From: an uncultured bacterium
GTDB taxonomy: Bacteria > CSSED10-310 > CALFER01
Assembly: GCA_937951895.1 (NCBI GenBank)
Contig: CALFER010000027.1
Span: forward strand, 1 to 64,000
DNA: 64,000 bases
Reading direction: 5' to 3'
This document shows positions 18,191 through 27,276 of this stretch, one piece after another; position 1 is the stretch's first letter; every line of letters begins with the position of its first letter. The position numbers and the translations under genes were made by a program. The notes beneath the pieces are model-generated. The model was not told the origin of the DNA and made no database searches. It saw nothing but the letters and a program-made list of their open reading frames with translations.

Positions 18191-18216
18191 TTCTTGGGAT
18201 CGAGTTGGAGTAGGTT
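18187..18216 (+). promoter_or_regulatory. Candidate sigma-70-type promoter of groESL
   Basis: TTGATT (18187-18192) and TAGGTT (18211-18216) are 18 bases apart. Transcription would begin near 18223, at the first bases of the CIRCE element, which is the usual geometry for HrcA repression. The -10 match is only moderate. Confidence 0.4.
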
Positions 18217-18219
18217 GTG

Positions 18220-18246
18220 TTAGCACTCGCCTCGATCGAGTGCTAA
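18220..18246 (+). promoter_or_regulatory. CIRCE operator (HrcA binding site)
   Basis: TTAGCACTC, nine bases, GAGTGCTAA: a perfect match to the CIRCE consensus (TTAGCACTC-N9-GAGTGCTAA). HrcA binds this inverted repeat and represses groESL until heat or misfolded protein titrates GroEL. It lies about 60 bases before groES. The hrcA gene is not in this window. Confidence 0.97.
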
Positions 18247-18304
18247 CAATGAACGGCAAACCGGGCGAAAGCCCTCGAACTTACTCAATCGGAGGTTACG
18301 AAGT

Positions 18305-18604
18305 ATGAGCGCGAAAGTAAGACCACTTCATGACCGGATCATCGTGAAACGTCTGGAAAACGACATTCAGAAATCCGCCGGCGGCATCATCATTCCGGAT
18401 ACCGCAAAAGAAAAACCGCAGGAAGGCGAAGTCATCGCCGTCGGACCGGGAAAATTCGACAAAGACGGCAAGCGCCAGGCCATGGATGTGAAAAAGGGTG
18501 ATCGCGTGTTGTTCGGCAAGTATGCGGGCAGCGAGATCAAGATCGATGGCGTTGAATTCATGATCATGCGCGAGGATGACATTCTCGGAGTGATCGAAAA
18601 CTAA
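18305..18604 (+). CDS. groES: Co-chaperonin GroES (Cpn10)
   Basis: This 99-residue protein has normal Cpn10 length and motifs: RPLHDRIIVKRL at the N-terminus, the mobile loop (KSAGGIIIPDTAKEKPQEGEV, residues 23-43 in part), and the C-terminal LGVIEN. It caps the GroEL ring and drives folding of substrate proteins in the cytoplasm. The ATG is preceded by GGAGG. It is the first gene of the bicistronic groESL operon under CIRCE control, with a 55-base gap to groEL. Confidence 0.98.
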   Translation: MSAKVRPLHDRIIVKRLENDIQKSAGGIIIPDTAKEKPQEGEVIAVGPGKFDKDGKRQAMDVKKGDRVLFGKYAGSEIKIDGVEFMIMREDDILGVIEN

Positions 18605-18659
18605 CACACCCGTCGCCGGAATGGCATTTTCCGGACGGTATCAGTAAGGAGATCCTATC

Positions 18660-20306
18660 ATGGCAAAGCAACTCAGATACGGTGAAGATGCGCGTGCGGC
18701 GTTGCTCCGCGGCGTCACTCAGCTCTCAAGAGCCGTCAAAACGACTCTCGGTCCCAAAGGCCGCAACGTCGTTCTCGACAAGAAATTCGGCGCTCCCAAC
18801 TCGACCAAAGACGGTGTGACGGTTGCCAAGGACATCGAGCTTCCGGATCCGTTTGAAAACATGGGCGCCCAGATGGTCAACGAAGTCGCCTCCAAGACAT
18901 CCGATGTCGCCGGCGACGGAACCACCACCGCGACGGTTCTCGCCGAAGCCATCTTCCGCGAAGGCGTCAAGAACGTGACCGCGGGCTGCAACCCGATGGA
19001 ACTGAAACGCGGGATCGACAAAGCCGTTGAAGCCGTTATCAAGTCCCTGAAGGACATTTCGGTCCCGATCGAAAGCTCCGCCCAGATCGCCGCAGTCGCG
19101 ACGATTTCCGCCAACAATGATTCCACGATCGGCAACATCATCGCCGAAGCGATGGAAAAAGTCGGCAAGGACGGCGTCATCACGGTTGAAGAATCCAAGA
19201 GCATGGAAACGCATCTCGACATCGTCGAAGGCATGCAGTTCGACCGCGGATATCTTTCACCTTACTTCGTCACGAACGCCGAGCGCATGGAAGTCGTGAT
19301 CGAAGACGGTTATATCCTGAACTACGAGAAGAAGATCTCCTCATTGAAAGATCTCCTCCCGGTTCTCGAACAGGTCGCCAAAATCGGCAAACCACTGCTC
19401 ATTCTCGCCGAAGATGTCGAAGGCGAAGCTCTCGCGACACTCGTCGTGAACAAACTCCGCGGCACACTCCAGGTCGCCGCCGTGAAAGCCCCCGGATTCG
19501 GCGATCGCCGCAAAGCCATGATGCAGGACATCGCGATCCTGACCGGCGGAAAATCCATCACCGAAGATCTCGGCATCAAACTCGAAAACCTCACCCTAGC
19601 GGATCTCGGTCGCGCCAAACGCATCACGATCGACAAAGACAACACCACGATCGTTGAAGGATACGGCAAAGAAGAGGAAATTCAGGGTCGCGTGCGCCAG
19701 ATCAAGGCGCAGATCGAAGAAACCACTTCGGATTACGACCGCGAGAAACTCCAGGAACGCCTGGCGAAACTCGTCGGCGGTGTCGCCGTTCTGTATGTCG
19801 GCGCGGCAACCGAAGTTGAAATGAAGGAAAAGAAAGCCCGCGTGGAAGATGCACTCAATGCCACACGCGCCGCGGTTGAAGAAGGCGTCGTGCCCGGTGG
19901 TGGTGTCGCTCTGTTGCGCGCCATTCCGAAAATCGCCGCCCTGAAGTTTGAAAACGATCAGGACATCGGCCGCAATATCCTCATCCGCGCCCTCGAAGAA
20001 CCGGCCCGTCAGATCGTCACCAACGCGGGTCTCGAAGGCTCCATCGTCGTTCAGAAGATCAAGGAACTGGAAACGAACATGGGATTCAATGCCGCGAGCG
20101 AAAAGTACGTCAACATGATCGATGACGGCATTATCGACCCGACCAAGGTCGTTCGCTCCGCACTGCAGAACGCCTCCAGTATCTCCGGCCTGATGCTCAC
20201 CACCGAAGCGCTCGTCACCGACATTCCGGAAAAAGACAAAGAACCGAAGATGCCGGGCGGCGGCGGCGGCATGGGCGGAATGGGCGGCATGGACGGAATG
20301 TATTAA
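18660..20306 (+). CDS. groEL: Chaperonin GroEL (Cpn60)
   Basis: The 548-residue length is standard. Visible signatures are the ATP-binding TLGPKGRNVVLDK, VAGDGTTTATVLA around residue 85-97, the apical-domain DRGYLSPYFVTN, AAVEEGVVPGGGVALLRA around 404-421, and the Gly/Met-rich tail ending in GGMGGMDGMY. GroEL forms double rings that fold proteins with GroES. The ATG follows AAGGAGA. A strong intrinsic terminator follows at 20334. Codon use is notably regular (for example GAA, CGC, GTC), consistent with high expression. Confidence 0.98.
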   Translation: MAKQLRYGEDARAALLRGVTQLSRAVKTTLGPKGRNVVLDKKFGAPNSTKDGVTVAKDIELPDPFENMGAQMVNEVASKTSDVAGDGTTTATVLAEAIFREGVKNVTAGCNPMELKRGIDKAVEAVIKSLKDISVPIESSAQIAAVATISANNDSTIGNIIAEAMEKVGKDGVITVEESKSMETHLDIVEGMQFDRGYLSPYFVTNAERMEVVIEDGYILNYEKKISSLKDLLPVLEQVAKIGKPLLILAEDVEGEALATLVVNKLRGTLQVAAVKAPGFGDRRKAMMQDIAILTGGKSITEDLGIKLENLTLADLGRAKRITIDKDNTTIVEGYGKEEEIQGRVRQIKAQIEETTSDYDREKLQERLAKLVGGVAVLYVGAATEVEMKEKKARVEDALNATRAAVEEGVVPGGGVALLRAIPKIAALKFENDQDIGRNILIRALEEPARQIVTNAGLEGSIVVQKIKELETNMGFNAASEKYVNMIDDGIIDPTKVVRSALQNASSISGLMLTTEALVTDIPEKDKEPKMPGGGGGMGGMGGMDGMY

Positions 20307-20333
20307 TTCCTGACTCATACTCGATCAGTAAGA

Positions 20334-20361
20334 AGCCCCCGGTTCGCCGGGGGCTTTTTTT
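20334..20361 (+). terminator. Intrinsic terminator of groESL
   Basis: A perfect nine-base-pair stem AGCCCCCGG / CCGGGGGCT closes on a TTCG loop (UUCG tetraloop) and is followed by seven T residues. It sits 28 bases after the groEL stop codon. Confidence 0.95.
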
Positions 20362-20422
20362 CTATCTGCCGGAATTTGAGGAGTTGTTGCTTTTTATACG
20401 CGGTACGATTATCAATAGACGT

Positions 20423-20725
20423 ATGGAAACACACACAAATCTGGATGAACTGATCGAGAAGATACGGCGCGAAATGCCTCTGCTTACCGCGGCATTCCAT
20501 GTCCAATCTCTCGGTGTTTTTGGCTCTCGCGTTCGAAATCAAAACCGTCCTGACAGTGATCTCGATATCTTGGTTTCCTTTTCCGAGTCTCCGGGGTTTT
20601 TTAAATTTGTAGAAATGGAAAACTATCTGTCAGAACAGCTAGGAGTTAAAGTCGATCTGGTCAGCAGGAATAGTCTTCGGAGGCGAATCGAAAAACAGAT
20701 TCTTGAGGAACTTATTCCAGTATGA
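20423..20725 (+). CDS. mntA: MntA-like minimal nucleotidyltransferase (antitoxin)
   Basis: This 100-residue protein carries the minimal nucleotidyltransferase motif GSRVRNQNRPDSDLDILV (about residues 34-51), with the metal-binding Asp pair in DSDLD. MntA antitoxins neutralise HepT by AMPylating it. The ATG at 20423 lacks a clear ribosome binding site; a TTG at 20384 or 20387 preceded by GAGGAG would add 12-13 residues and cannot be excluded. It overlaps the hepT-like gene by four bases (ATGA), the usual coupling for the pair. Confidence 0.88.
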   Translation: METHTNLDELIEKIRREMPLLTAAFHVQSLGVFGSRVRNQNRPDSDLDILVSFSESPGFFKFVEMENYLSEQLGVKVDLVSRNSLRRRIEKQILEELIPV

Positions 20726-21072
20726 GCCGGATGAAAAGCTGTTTGGATTATCTGGATGATATCGTCGATACCAGCAGAAAGATAGCAGGATTTATCGACG
20801 GAATGAGTTACGATCAGTTTAAACTGGACGACAAAACCGTCTTCGCGGTCGTTCGAGCTCTTGAGATCATCGGGGAAGCGGCGAAACAAGTGCCGACGGC
20901 GATGCGGGACCGGTATTCTGATGTTCCCTGGAGGTCCATGACGGGAATGCGAGATAAACTGATTCATGGATACTCCGGTGTTGATGTCCAGATGATCTGG
21001 AAAACAATTACAGAAGATTTACTTCTCCTGATACCTCAAATTTTAAAAATCCTTGAGCAGAATTCGGATTGA
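20722..21072 (+). CDS. hepT: HepT-like ribonuclease toxin (DUF86)
   Basis: This 116-residue all-helical protein belongs to the HepT/DUF86 HEPN family. The catalytic RX4H motif is RDKLIHGY near residue 75-82, followed by the Tyr that MntA modifies in characterised pairs. VVRALEIIGEAAKQVP around 42-57 is also typical. It cleaves RNA unless AMPylated by MntA. The order antitoxin-toxin with a four-base overlap is standard for this module, here inserted between the chaperonin operon and htrA. Confidence 0.92.
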   Translation: MSRMKSCLDYLDDIVDTSRKIAGFIDGMSYDQFKLDDKTVFAVVRALEIIGEAAKQVPTAMRDRYSDVPWRSMTGMRDKLIHGYSGVDVQMIWKTITEDLLLLIPQILKILEQNSD

Positions 21073-21263
21073 TAGTTCCTCTTCTCTGCAAAACAGTGAA
21101 CTTGCGGATAGCGTTTCTTGAGTTTATCGTTCGTGCTCGATAGGAACCTCGTTTGCCGGAATACGATCAGGATCACGTGTCGTGCCAGGAAACATCAGTT
21201 GCCTCTGGCCGGTTGTGACCGCACGTCAGGAGCGCTGATTCCTCCTTCGATTCTTCTCTCATC

Positions 21264-21292
21264 TTTACGCACATGCCGCAACGCGCTAAAAT
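21264..21292 (+). promoter_or_regulatory. Candidate sigma-70-type promoter of the HtrA gene
   Basis: TTTACG (21264-21269) and TAAAAT (21287-21292) are separated by 17 bases; the -10 box matches 5 of 6 consensus positions. The start would be near 21299, about 38 bases before the ATG. The rest of the 21073-21336 gap shows nothing else recognisable. Confidence 0.4.
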
Positions 21293-21336
21293 AAGTCCTG
21301 CTGTTTGAACCTTCTGGTGCGACAGGGAGGTGTTTG

Positions 21337-22692
21337 ATGCGTTACCTGATTCCAATGCTCATTTTCCTCGCGTTCATGCCGCCGATCCATGCGGACGTCG
21401 ACCCGGTCCGGGTGTCACCCGTCGTACGCGCCCTGGGTCAGGCCGGCCCGGCAGTCGTCAATATCTCGACCGAAAAGGTCGTCTCCGTCACCGGCGCAAA
21501 CCCCTTCGGCGACGAATGGATCTTCAACTACTTCGAACCGAGCCGCCGGCGCAACATCACCAACCAGAGTCTGGGATCCGGCACGATCATCCAGCCCGAC
21601 GGCATCATTCTCACCAACGAACACATCATCCTCCCCGCCTCGAAGATCACCGTCACGCTCGCGTCGGGGCAGGAATATGAAGCCGAATTACTGGGAGCCT
21701 CCCGCCGCCTCGACCTGGCACTCCTCAAGATAACCGCCCCGGAACCCCTCCCGTACATCGCGCCGTTCACGTCGAACGACCTGATGATCGGTGAAACGGT
21801 CATCGCGATCGGGAATCCGTACGGGCTGTCCAACACGGTCACGACGGGCGTGGTCAGCGCGCTCAACCGCAGTCTGACGTTCAAGGATCGGACGAACGAA
21901 ACGCACACCTATCACGATTTCATCCAGACCGACGCCTCGATCAATCCGGGCAATTCCGGCGGCCCGCTGCTCAATGTCAAGGGCGAACTGATCGGAATCA
22001 ACACGGCCATCTATGAAAACGCCAAGGGGATCGGATTTGCGATTCCGATCGACAAGGCCAAGCGGGTCATCAAGGATCTGCTCGAAATCGGCACGGTCCC
22101 CCGCCCGTGGCTCGGGATCCATACCCAGGATCTCACACCCGTTCTGGCCAAGCATCTGCGAGTCGATCGCGATGAGGGGGCGCTGGTATCCGAGGTGTCC
22201 AAGGGGTCACCGGCCGAGCGCGCCGAGATCCGTGCGGGAGACGTGATCATCGGTCTCGGGAAGTATACCGTCACATCGAGCGATGACTTCCGGGATCAAC
22301 TTCTGGAGGTGCTGCCGGGAGACTCGATCCGCATCACGATTCTCAGAGGCGGCAAAGAATATCAGGCCGACATCACGGCCGAGGCGCTTCCGACACGCGA
22401 TCCGCAGCAGCTCACCTGGGAAATTCTCGGGCTGTCGCTCAAGGAGATCAAAGTTGATGGCGGGCGCGGGAATCCGGAAAAAGGGGTGTATGTGAACGAG
22501 GTCCGTCCGGGATCGCCGGCGGACGATGTCGGTATCCGATCCGGTGATGCGCTGCTCCAGATCGACCGCACGCGTATCGTTTCCGCGGATGCCTTTTACC
22601 AGACGATCATGCAGGGCAGCCATCGGGATTCCGTCATGCTCATCGTCGTTCGCGGCAACATGGCGTATCGCGTGACCCCGCGCCTGGAATGA
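21337..22692 (+). CDS. HtrA/Deg-family periplasmic serine protease with two PDZ domains
   Basis: This 451-residue protein has a signal peptide (about 1-19, ending IHA), a trypsin-like domain with catalytic His96 (LTNEHI), Asp126 (RRLDLALLK) and Ser207 (GNSGGPLL), and two PDZ domains (about 262-345 and 365-450; GSPAERAEIRAGD and GSPADDVGIRSGD). Such proteases degrade or refold damaged envelope proteins. The start is set at the ATG at 21337, six bases after GGGAGG, rather than at the TTG just before it. The His environment reads TNEHII rather than the commoner TNxHV. It stands alone behind a probable promoter. Confidence 0.94.
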   Translation: MRYLIPMLIFLAFMPPIHADVDPVRVSPVVRALGQAGPAVVNISTEKVVSVTGANPFGDEWIFNYFEPSRRRNITNQSLGSGTIIQPDGIILTNEHIILPASKITVTLASGQEYEAELLGASRRLDLALLKITAPEPLPYIAPFTSNDLMIGETVIAIGNPYGLSNTVTTGVVSALNRSLTFKDRTNETHTYHDFIQTDASINPGNSGGPLLNVKGELIGINTAIYENAKGIGFAIPIDKAKRVIKDLLEIGTVPRPWLGIHTQDLTPVLAKHLRVDRDEGALVSEVSKGSPAERAEIRAGDVIIGLGKYTVTSSDDFRDQLLEVLPGDSIRITILRGGKEYQADITAEALPTRDPQQLTWEILGLSLKEIKVDGGRGNPEKGVYVNEVRPGSPADDVGIRSGDALLQIDRTRIVSADAFYQTIMQGSHRDSVMLIVVRGNMAYRVTPRLE

Positions 22693-22729
22693 GGTCTCGT
22701 TCCGGCCAACTCTTTCCTTTGTGAGGGGA

Positions 22730-24055
22730 TCAGCTCCCGCCGACGCTGACGCGACGGATGCGGAAGGTCGGGCAGAGCAGCGAGTAGCCGGCAGGGAGAT
22801 CATTGCCGATGCGGTCGATGTCCTGAAGCAGGTCGGCGAGATTACCGGCGATGGTGATGCCCGCGACGGCGTCCCCGAGCGCGCCTCCCGTGATTCTCCT
22901 GCCCATCGCGCCGATCGAATACTGCCCGGAGCTTTCATCGAGCCCGAATCCGATGAGTCTGTGGATGAACAGACCCTCGCCCGTGTCCCGGATGATGGCC
23001 TCGGGGGAATCCTGTCCCGGCGACATCGTGATGCGGGTCCACCCGGTTCGGGGGCTTCCGTCGTAGCCGCGCACGGCGTTCCCCGGAGCCCGTCCGCTTT
23101 CGGCGGCTGTGCCCAGCGTATCGAAAAATGCGCGCAGAACCCCTTGCGATATGATCGGTTTCGTGGCGGTCGGCACCCCCTCACCATCGACAATTCTCGA
23201 TCGGGGCGACCTCGGCGCGTGCGGATCGTCGACGAGGGTCACTCCCTCCGCCGCGATCCGCCTGTCCAGCCGGTCCAGCGCCCAGGTCCGTTGGCGGTTC
23301 ACGAGCCATCCGCTGAGGCAATCGAGGACGGCGTGCAGGAAGGTGCGGCCCGCAGCCGGGTGGAACACCGTCGCATAAATCCCTGTCGGCACCGGTTTCC
23401 CGCCGATCGACCGGTCGAGCAGCGGAAGCAGGTCCTGCATGATTTTTCCGAAGGCGGGCAGATCGTCCCGGTAACCGGTTTCGCGTTCGTCTTCGACCTG
23501 GATGCGCTCACCGCCGGATTCCAGTGTGATGGCGATCGTGCGGGCGAAGGACGTCGAGCGGGTGGCGACATCGAGGCCCAGTGTGTTGAGGATCGCCGTG
23601 TCGGTTTGTTCGCAGGCTTCCTGAAGGGCGACCTCAGCGGGTGATTCGATCGTTCCGCTGATCGCTTCGAGGCTGCCGAGAAGTTCGCGGGAAGCGGAAT
23701 CGGGAAGCGGGAAGCGGAATCCCGGATCATGAAACGGGCCGGCATCGGGCAGTCGCGCCGGCTCGGCGAATCGCAGGAACGGGTCTTCTGGCAGTTGCGG
23801 CACCAGTCGGATGATCCGATCCACGGACCGGACGATCGCGTCCACGTCGAAACGCGTCGCGGACATGCCCGCGGCACGCTGTCCCTGTGCGACCCGGATC
23901 CCCAGTCCCTGCCCCTGTGCCGTCCGCTTTTCACGGATCTCGCCGGCTTTTCCCGTGACCACACTCCGGTTCCACTCCTCCAGAAAACACTCACCGGTCA
24001 TGCCCGCCGAGCGGATCCGATCCAGAATTTTCCGTGCGAGTTTTTCGAAAGTCAT
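22730..24055 (-). CDS. pmbA: PmbA/TldE-family protein
   Basis: The 441-residue protein matches the PmbA (TldE) side of the TldD/TldE protease: it lacks the HExxxH zinc motif of TldD and has family stretches such as GQGLGIRVAQGQRA near residue 48-61 and a C-terminal half with GYDGSPRTGWTRI and EGLFIHRLIGFG. In E. coli TldD/TldE is a heterodimer that processes microcin B17 and degrades unfolded or leader peptides in the cytoplasm. It has no signal peptide, while its partner TldD here has a Tat-like leader. The ATG follows GAGGAG, 12 bases after the tldD stop. Confidence 0.9.
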   Translation of the reverse strand: MTFEKLARKILDRIRSAGMTGECFLEEWNRSVVTGKAGEIREKRTAQGQGLGIRVAQGQRAAGMSATRFDVDAIVRSVDRIIRLVPQLPEDPFLRFAEPARLPDAGPFHDPGFRFPLPDSASRELLGSLEAISGTIESPAEVALQEACEQTDTAILNTLGLDVATRSTSFARTIAITLESGGERIQVEDERETGYRDDLPAFGKIMQDLLPLLDRSIGGKPVPTGIYATVFHPAAGRTFLHAVLDCLSGWLVNRQRTWALDRLDRRIAAEGVTLVDDPHAPRSPRSRIVDGEGVPTATKPIISQGVLRAFFDTLGTAAESGRAPGNAVRGYDGSPRTGWTRITMSPGQDSPEAIIRDTGEGLFIHRLIGFGLDESSGQYSIGAMGRRITGGALGDAVAGITIAGNLADLLQDIDRIGNDLPAGYSLLCPTFRIRRVSVGGS

Positions 24056-24067
24056 CCGATTGCTCCT

Positions 24068-25603
24068 CTAGATCCGTGTGCCGCCGACGACGATGCGCGA
24101 GATGCGGATGGTGGGTTGGCCGAATGATACCGGCACCCACTGGCCTTTCCCGCAGGTTCCGATGAACGTGTTGAAATCGGTTCCGACCCGGTCGATCCGC
24201 ATGAGGAGGTCCGCGCCTTTCCCGGTGAGCGTCGCTCCGCGGATCGGGCGCGCGAGCCGGCCGTTCCGGATCTCATAGGCTTCCCGGACGTAGAATGTGA
24301 AATGCCCCGAAGCCGTATCGACCATGCCGCCGTTGAAGGATTTGCAATAGAGTCCTTCGGGGGTATCCGCGAGAATCGCCGAGGGGTCGTCCCGGCCGGC
24401 ATCGAGCAGCGTGTTGGTCATCCGCACGAGCGGCGGTTCACGGTAACTTTCACGGCGTGCATTCCCGGTGAGCGGCATTCCGAGAACCGACGCGGAGATC
24501 CGATCGGTGAGATAGCCTTTGAGCACGCCGTTTTCGATCAGAACCGTCCGGTTCGTCGGCGACCCCTCGTCGTCGAAATGGGCCGAACCGCGTCCGGACT
24601 GAAACGAGCCGTCGTCGACGAGCGTGAGCAGCGGCGAACCGATGCGATCGCCCAGACGGTTGCAGTAGTAAGAGCTGTTTTCGATGATGCTGTCGCCTTC
24701 GAGACCATGTCCGACGGCTTCGTGGAAAATGACTCCTCCGGTGCCGCTTGCCAGGATCACCGGAATCTCACCCGCCGGCGGATCGCCCGCCGCCAGCATC
24801 TGCACAGCTTCCTCGGCGGCCTGCGCCGCGATCCGCTCGATGGCATCGTCATCGAATAACTCGAAACCGCATTTCTTCGACAATCGCCGGTTTCCCTGAT
24901 GCCTCCTCCTCCCGTCCGCCGCGCTGACATTGACCTGGACCGTGATGAGCGGCTGCGTGTCGGCGCGATACAGACCCTGGTTGTCCGCGATCAGAATGCG
25001 CCTCACTTCATCGGAATATTGAACCTCGATATGCTCGATCAGATTGCTGGATTCGCGAGCCGTCCGGATCGCGCGTTGCATGACTTCCAGACGAGAGGCG
25101 TCATCGATGGTGCTGAGATGTCGGATTGAACGGATGATGCCGCCTCCGACCGTCGGTTTTTTGGCCAGAGGCACCGAGGGACTCCGGCCGCGATTCCGGG
25201 CGATCCCGCGCGCATGCATCGCCGCAGCCCGGACATCGGCCCGGTCGAATCCGTCCGCAAACGCATACCCGATTGTGCGGCCTTGGATCACGCGCACCCC
25301 GCAACCCTCGCTGATCCGGTATCTCGCGTCGGTCAACCGATCGTCGAGCATCCGAAATTCGCGACGCACGGTCTGTTCGAGAAAGATTTCAGAGATGTCC
25401 CCGCCGGTGCGCGCCGCCCGCTTCAGAATCGACTGCAGATCGTCCGGATCCGTCTCGAGACGCTCGTCGAAAAGTTCTCGCGCGGATGCGGTTTCGAGCA
25501 GTGGTGACCAGCCGGACTGGAGCGCGGTCAGTACGGCGGCGGTTTTCAGACTTCCGGCAATAAACCGGCGTCGGTTGATCGGTTCGTGCAGCAACGATGT
25601 CAT
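24068..25603 (-). CDS. tldD: TldD-family zinc metalloprotease with Tat-like leader
   Basis: The 511-residue protein has the TldD catalytic motif HEAVGH (294-299) in GGVIFHEAVGHGLEGD; the two His and downstream residues bind zinc. Unlike cytoplasmic TldD, it opens with INRRRFIAGSLKTAAVLTAL (9-28), a twin-arginine-like n-region and hydrophobic core, followed by about 20 residues before the mature domain. That suggests export of a folded enzyme to the periplasm. It forms an operon with the pmbA-like gene downstream. Whether an exported TldD works with a PmbA that has no leader is the puzzle; co-export of the complex through Tat is one possibility. Confidence 0.9.
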   Translation of the reverse strand: MTSLLHEPINRRRFIAGSLKTAAVLTALQSGWSPLLETASARELFDERLETDPDDLQSILKRAARTGGDISEIFLEQTVRREFRMLDDRLTDARYRISEGCGVRVIQGRTIGYAFADGFDRADVRAAAMHARGIARNRGRSPSVPLAKKPTVGGGIIRSIRHLSTIDDASRLEVMQRAIRTARESSNLIEHIEVQYSDEVRRILIADNQGLYRADTQPLITVQVNVSAADGRRRHQGNRRLSKKCGFELFDDDAIERIAAQAAEEAVQMLAAGDPPAGEIPVILASGTGGVIFHEAVGHGLEGDSIIENSSYYCNRLGDRIGSPLLTLVDDGSFQSGRGSAHFDDEGSPTNRTVLIENGVLKGYLTDRISASVLGMPLTGNARRESYREPPLVRMTNTLLDAGRDDPSAILADTPEGLYCKSFNGGMVDTASGHFTFYVREAYEIRNGRLARPIRGATLTGKGADLLMRIDRVGTDFNTFIGTCGKGQWVPVSFGQPTIRISRIVVGGTRI

Positions 25604-25675
25604 GTCTGCTCCTGTCGGGCCGGATGAGGCAGGGTTCGGTCACCAAGATACATGAGATGATCCCGCGCTTTCAAA

Positions 25676-25704
25676 TTGAATTCAGTGCCCGCCCTCTGTA
25701 GAGT
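25676..25704 (+). promoter_or_regulatory. Sigma-70-type promoter of the lipoprotein gene
   Basis: TTGAAT (25676-25681), 17 bases, TAGAGT (25699-25704). The start would be near 25711, giving a leader of about 35 bases with a GGGGAGGAG ribosome binding site. It lies in the divergent gap between tldD and the lipoprotein gene. Confidence 0.45.
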
Positions 25705-25745
25705 GGATTTTGTCCCGATCCCGAACAGACAAAGGGGAGGAGTCC

Positions 25746-27257
25746 ATGCGCATCCGCTCAATGAAGTCCATTCGATTGCTCATCGTGCTCGCTCTCGCCG
25801 TGCTGCCGGGATGCTCGGAGACGGATGAAACCGTTCATCCCGAATCGGTCACGGATCGCTGCACGCCTTTTCCGGGCGGTGTATCCGGTGAGCCGATCCG
25901 GGATTTGCTGCATGTCACGGTGGTCGATGCCTTTCAGGGGAAACCGGTCAAGGGCGCGATCGTCGAGGTGCATCGTGGCATCCCCTTTGTTTCCGCGGGA
26001 TCGGGAGAAACCTCGAAGGAAGGCACGCTCGACCTTCCCATTCCGGAGTCGTCCGGCTCCTTGACCGTTACGGTTCGCGGCGCCGAGACGCAGGCATATG
26101 ACACGCTGACCGTCATGGGCGTGCGCTCCTCGAATCTCGTGCTTCCCTTCACCTTGCGCAAACCCTTCCGGCAGCATCCCGTGTCCATCGATATCACCGG
26201 TATTCAACCGGAGGATGTGACGTTGCGGCTGTTCGAGGGAGACACGGGGAAGACCATTCCGATCACGGCGCAGGGAGAGACCATCCTGACGACGCCCGAT
26301 CCGGTGCGGATGCGGATTCCTGTCACGAGTCCCGGGATATCGGTGATGTCGTTCGATGCGAACCATCAGGTGCGGCATGTCGGTTTTTTCCCGCTGTTCG
26401 ACACGCCGATCGTGCGCAATGCGACGTATGACGTGGCATTGGAAGCGCCGCATGCGGATGCGGTGCGTGAAATCGATTGTACCGTCGATGCCGGAGCGCT
26501 CATGACGGGCAAATCCGCAAAGCTCTGCGCCTCCCCGCGCTTCACGATCACGGCCTATGCGGATTCCGGTCCTTCCGGACGAATGACGACCGGGCTTGTG
26601 GACCTGCTCCTGCCCGGCGCTGCGACGCTCAGAATCCACCATGTCGAGGGGATCGATACCGTCGCGCTCGAAGCATCCCTGTCCTGCCCGGATTTCCTGT
26701 CGCAGACTCTGTCGATGGCTCGATTCAAATGGAACGATCTCCCCAAAGAACACCTGTTCATCATGAAAAAGCCCGCAACGGGTCTCGAACTGTACGAAAC
26801 GCCGGACTGCCGGTTTCCCGGTCTGAAGTGGATTGCCGGAGACGGAACGATTGCCGTCGTGCATGTTTTCCAGCGGGAATTCAACTATCACTGGCAGTTA
26901 TGGATGGAGAACACTCCCGGAGAAAACCGGATCGAGCTGCCGCCGATCGAACCGGGCGCTGCCGGGAGCCTGTGTGAGACGCTGGTGTATGAGTATGTCG
27001 TCGAGACTCTCGGGGTGAAAGATGCCGCGATCGACACCCTGTCATTCGATGCGATCCATGCATCCGCGTCGCACCGGACCGAGAGCGCGCCGCTGCCGTT
27101 CACGATTCACGGGATCCCGACCCCGACGCCCTCACCGGAACCGACTCTGCAGCCGTATGATCCGGTGGCGACCGACATCACTCCGTCGACGGAACCGACC
27201 CCGACGCCGGTGCTGGATAAAGACGGCATCGAGATCGTACCGGCCCCCGAGGGTTGA
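25746..27257 (+). CDS. Secreted lipoprotein with carboxypeptidase-regulatory-like domains, function unknown
   Basis: This 503-residue protein has a lipoprotein signal (LALAVLPGC; lipid-bearing Cys near residue 23). Residues 55-140 look like a beta-sandwich of the carboxypeptidase regulatory type (LHVTVVDAFQGKPVKGAIVEV), with further beta-rich repeats behind it, and a Pro/Thr-rich spacer (PTPTPSPEPT, TPSTEPTPTP) near the C-terminus. It should sit on an envelope membrane. The ATG at 25746 is chosen because GGGGAGGAG precedes it. It is followed 19 bases later by the GT9 gene. No enzymatic motif is visible. Confidence 0.7.
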   Translation: MRIRSMKSIRLLIVLALAVLPGCSETDETVHPESVTDRCTPFPGGVSGEPIRDLLHVTVVDAFQGKPVKGAIVEVHRGIPFVSAGSGETSKEGTLDLPIPESSGSLTVTVRGAETQAYDTLTVMGVRSSNLVLPFTLRKPFRQHPVSIDITGIQPEDVTLRLFEGDTGKTIPITAQGETILTTPDPVRMRIPVTSPGISVMSFDANHQVRHVGFFPLFDTPIVRNATYDVALEAPHADAVREIDCTVDAGALMTGKSAKLCASPRFTITAYADSGPSGRMTTGLVDLLLPGAATLRIHHVEGIDTVALEASLSCPDFLSQTLSMARFKWNDLPKEHLFIMKKPATGLELYETPDCRFPGLKWIAGDGTIAVVHVFQREFNYHWQLWMENTPGENRIELPPIEPGAAGSLCETLVYEYVVETLGVKDAAIDTLSFDAIHASASHRTESAPLPFTIHGIPTPTPSPEPTLQPYDPVATDITPSTEPTPTPVLDKDGIEIVPAPEG

Positions 27258-27276
27258 TCGAAGGGGCACACTCCGG

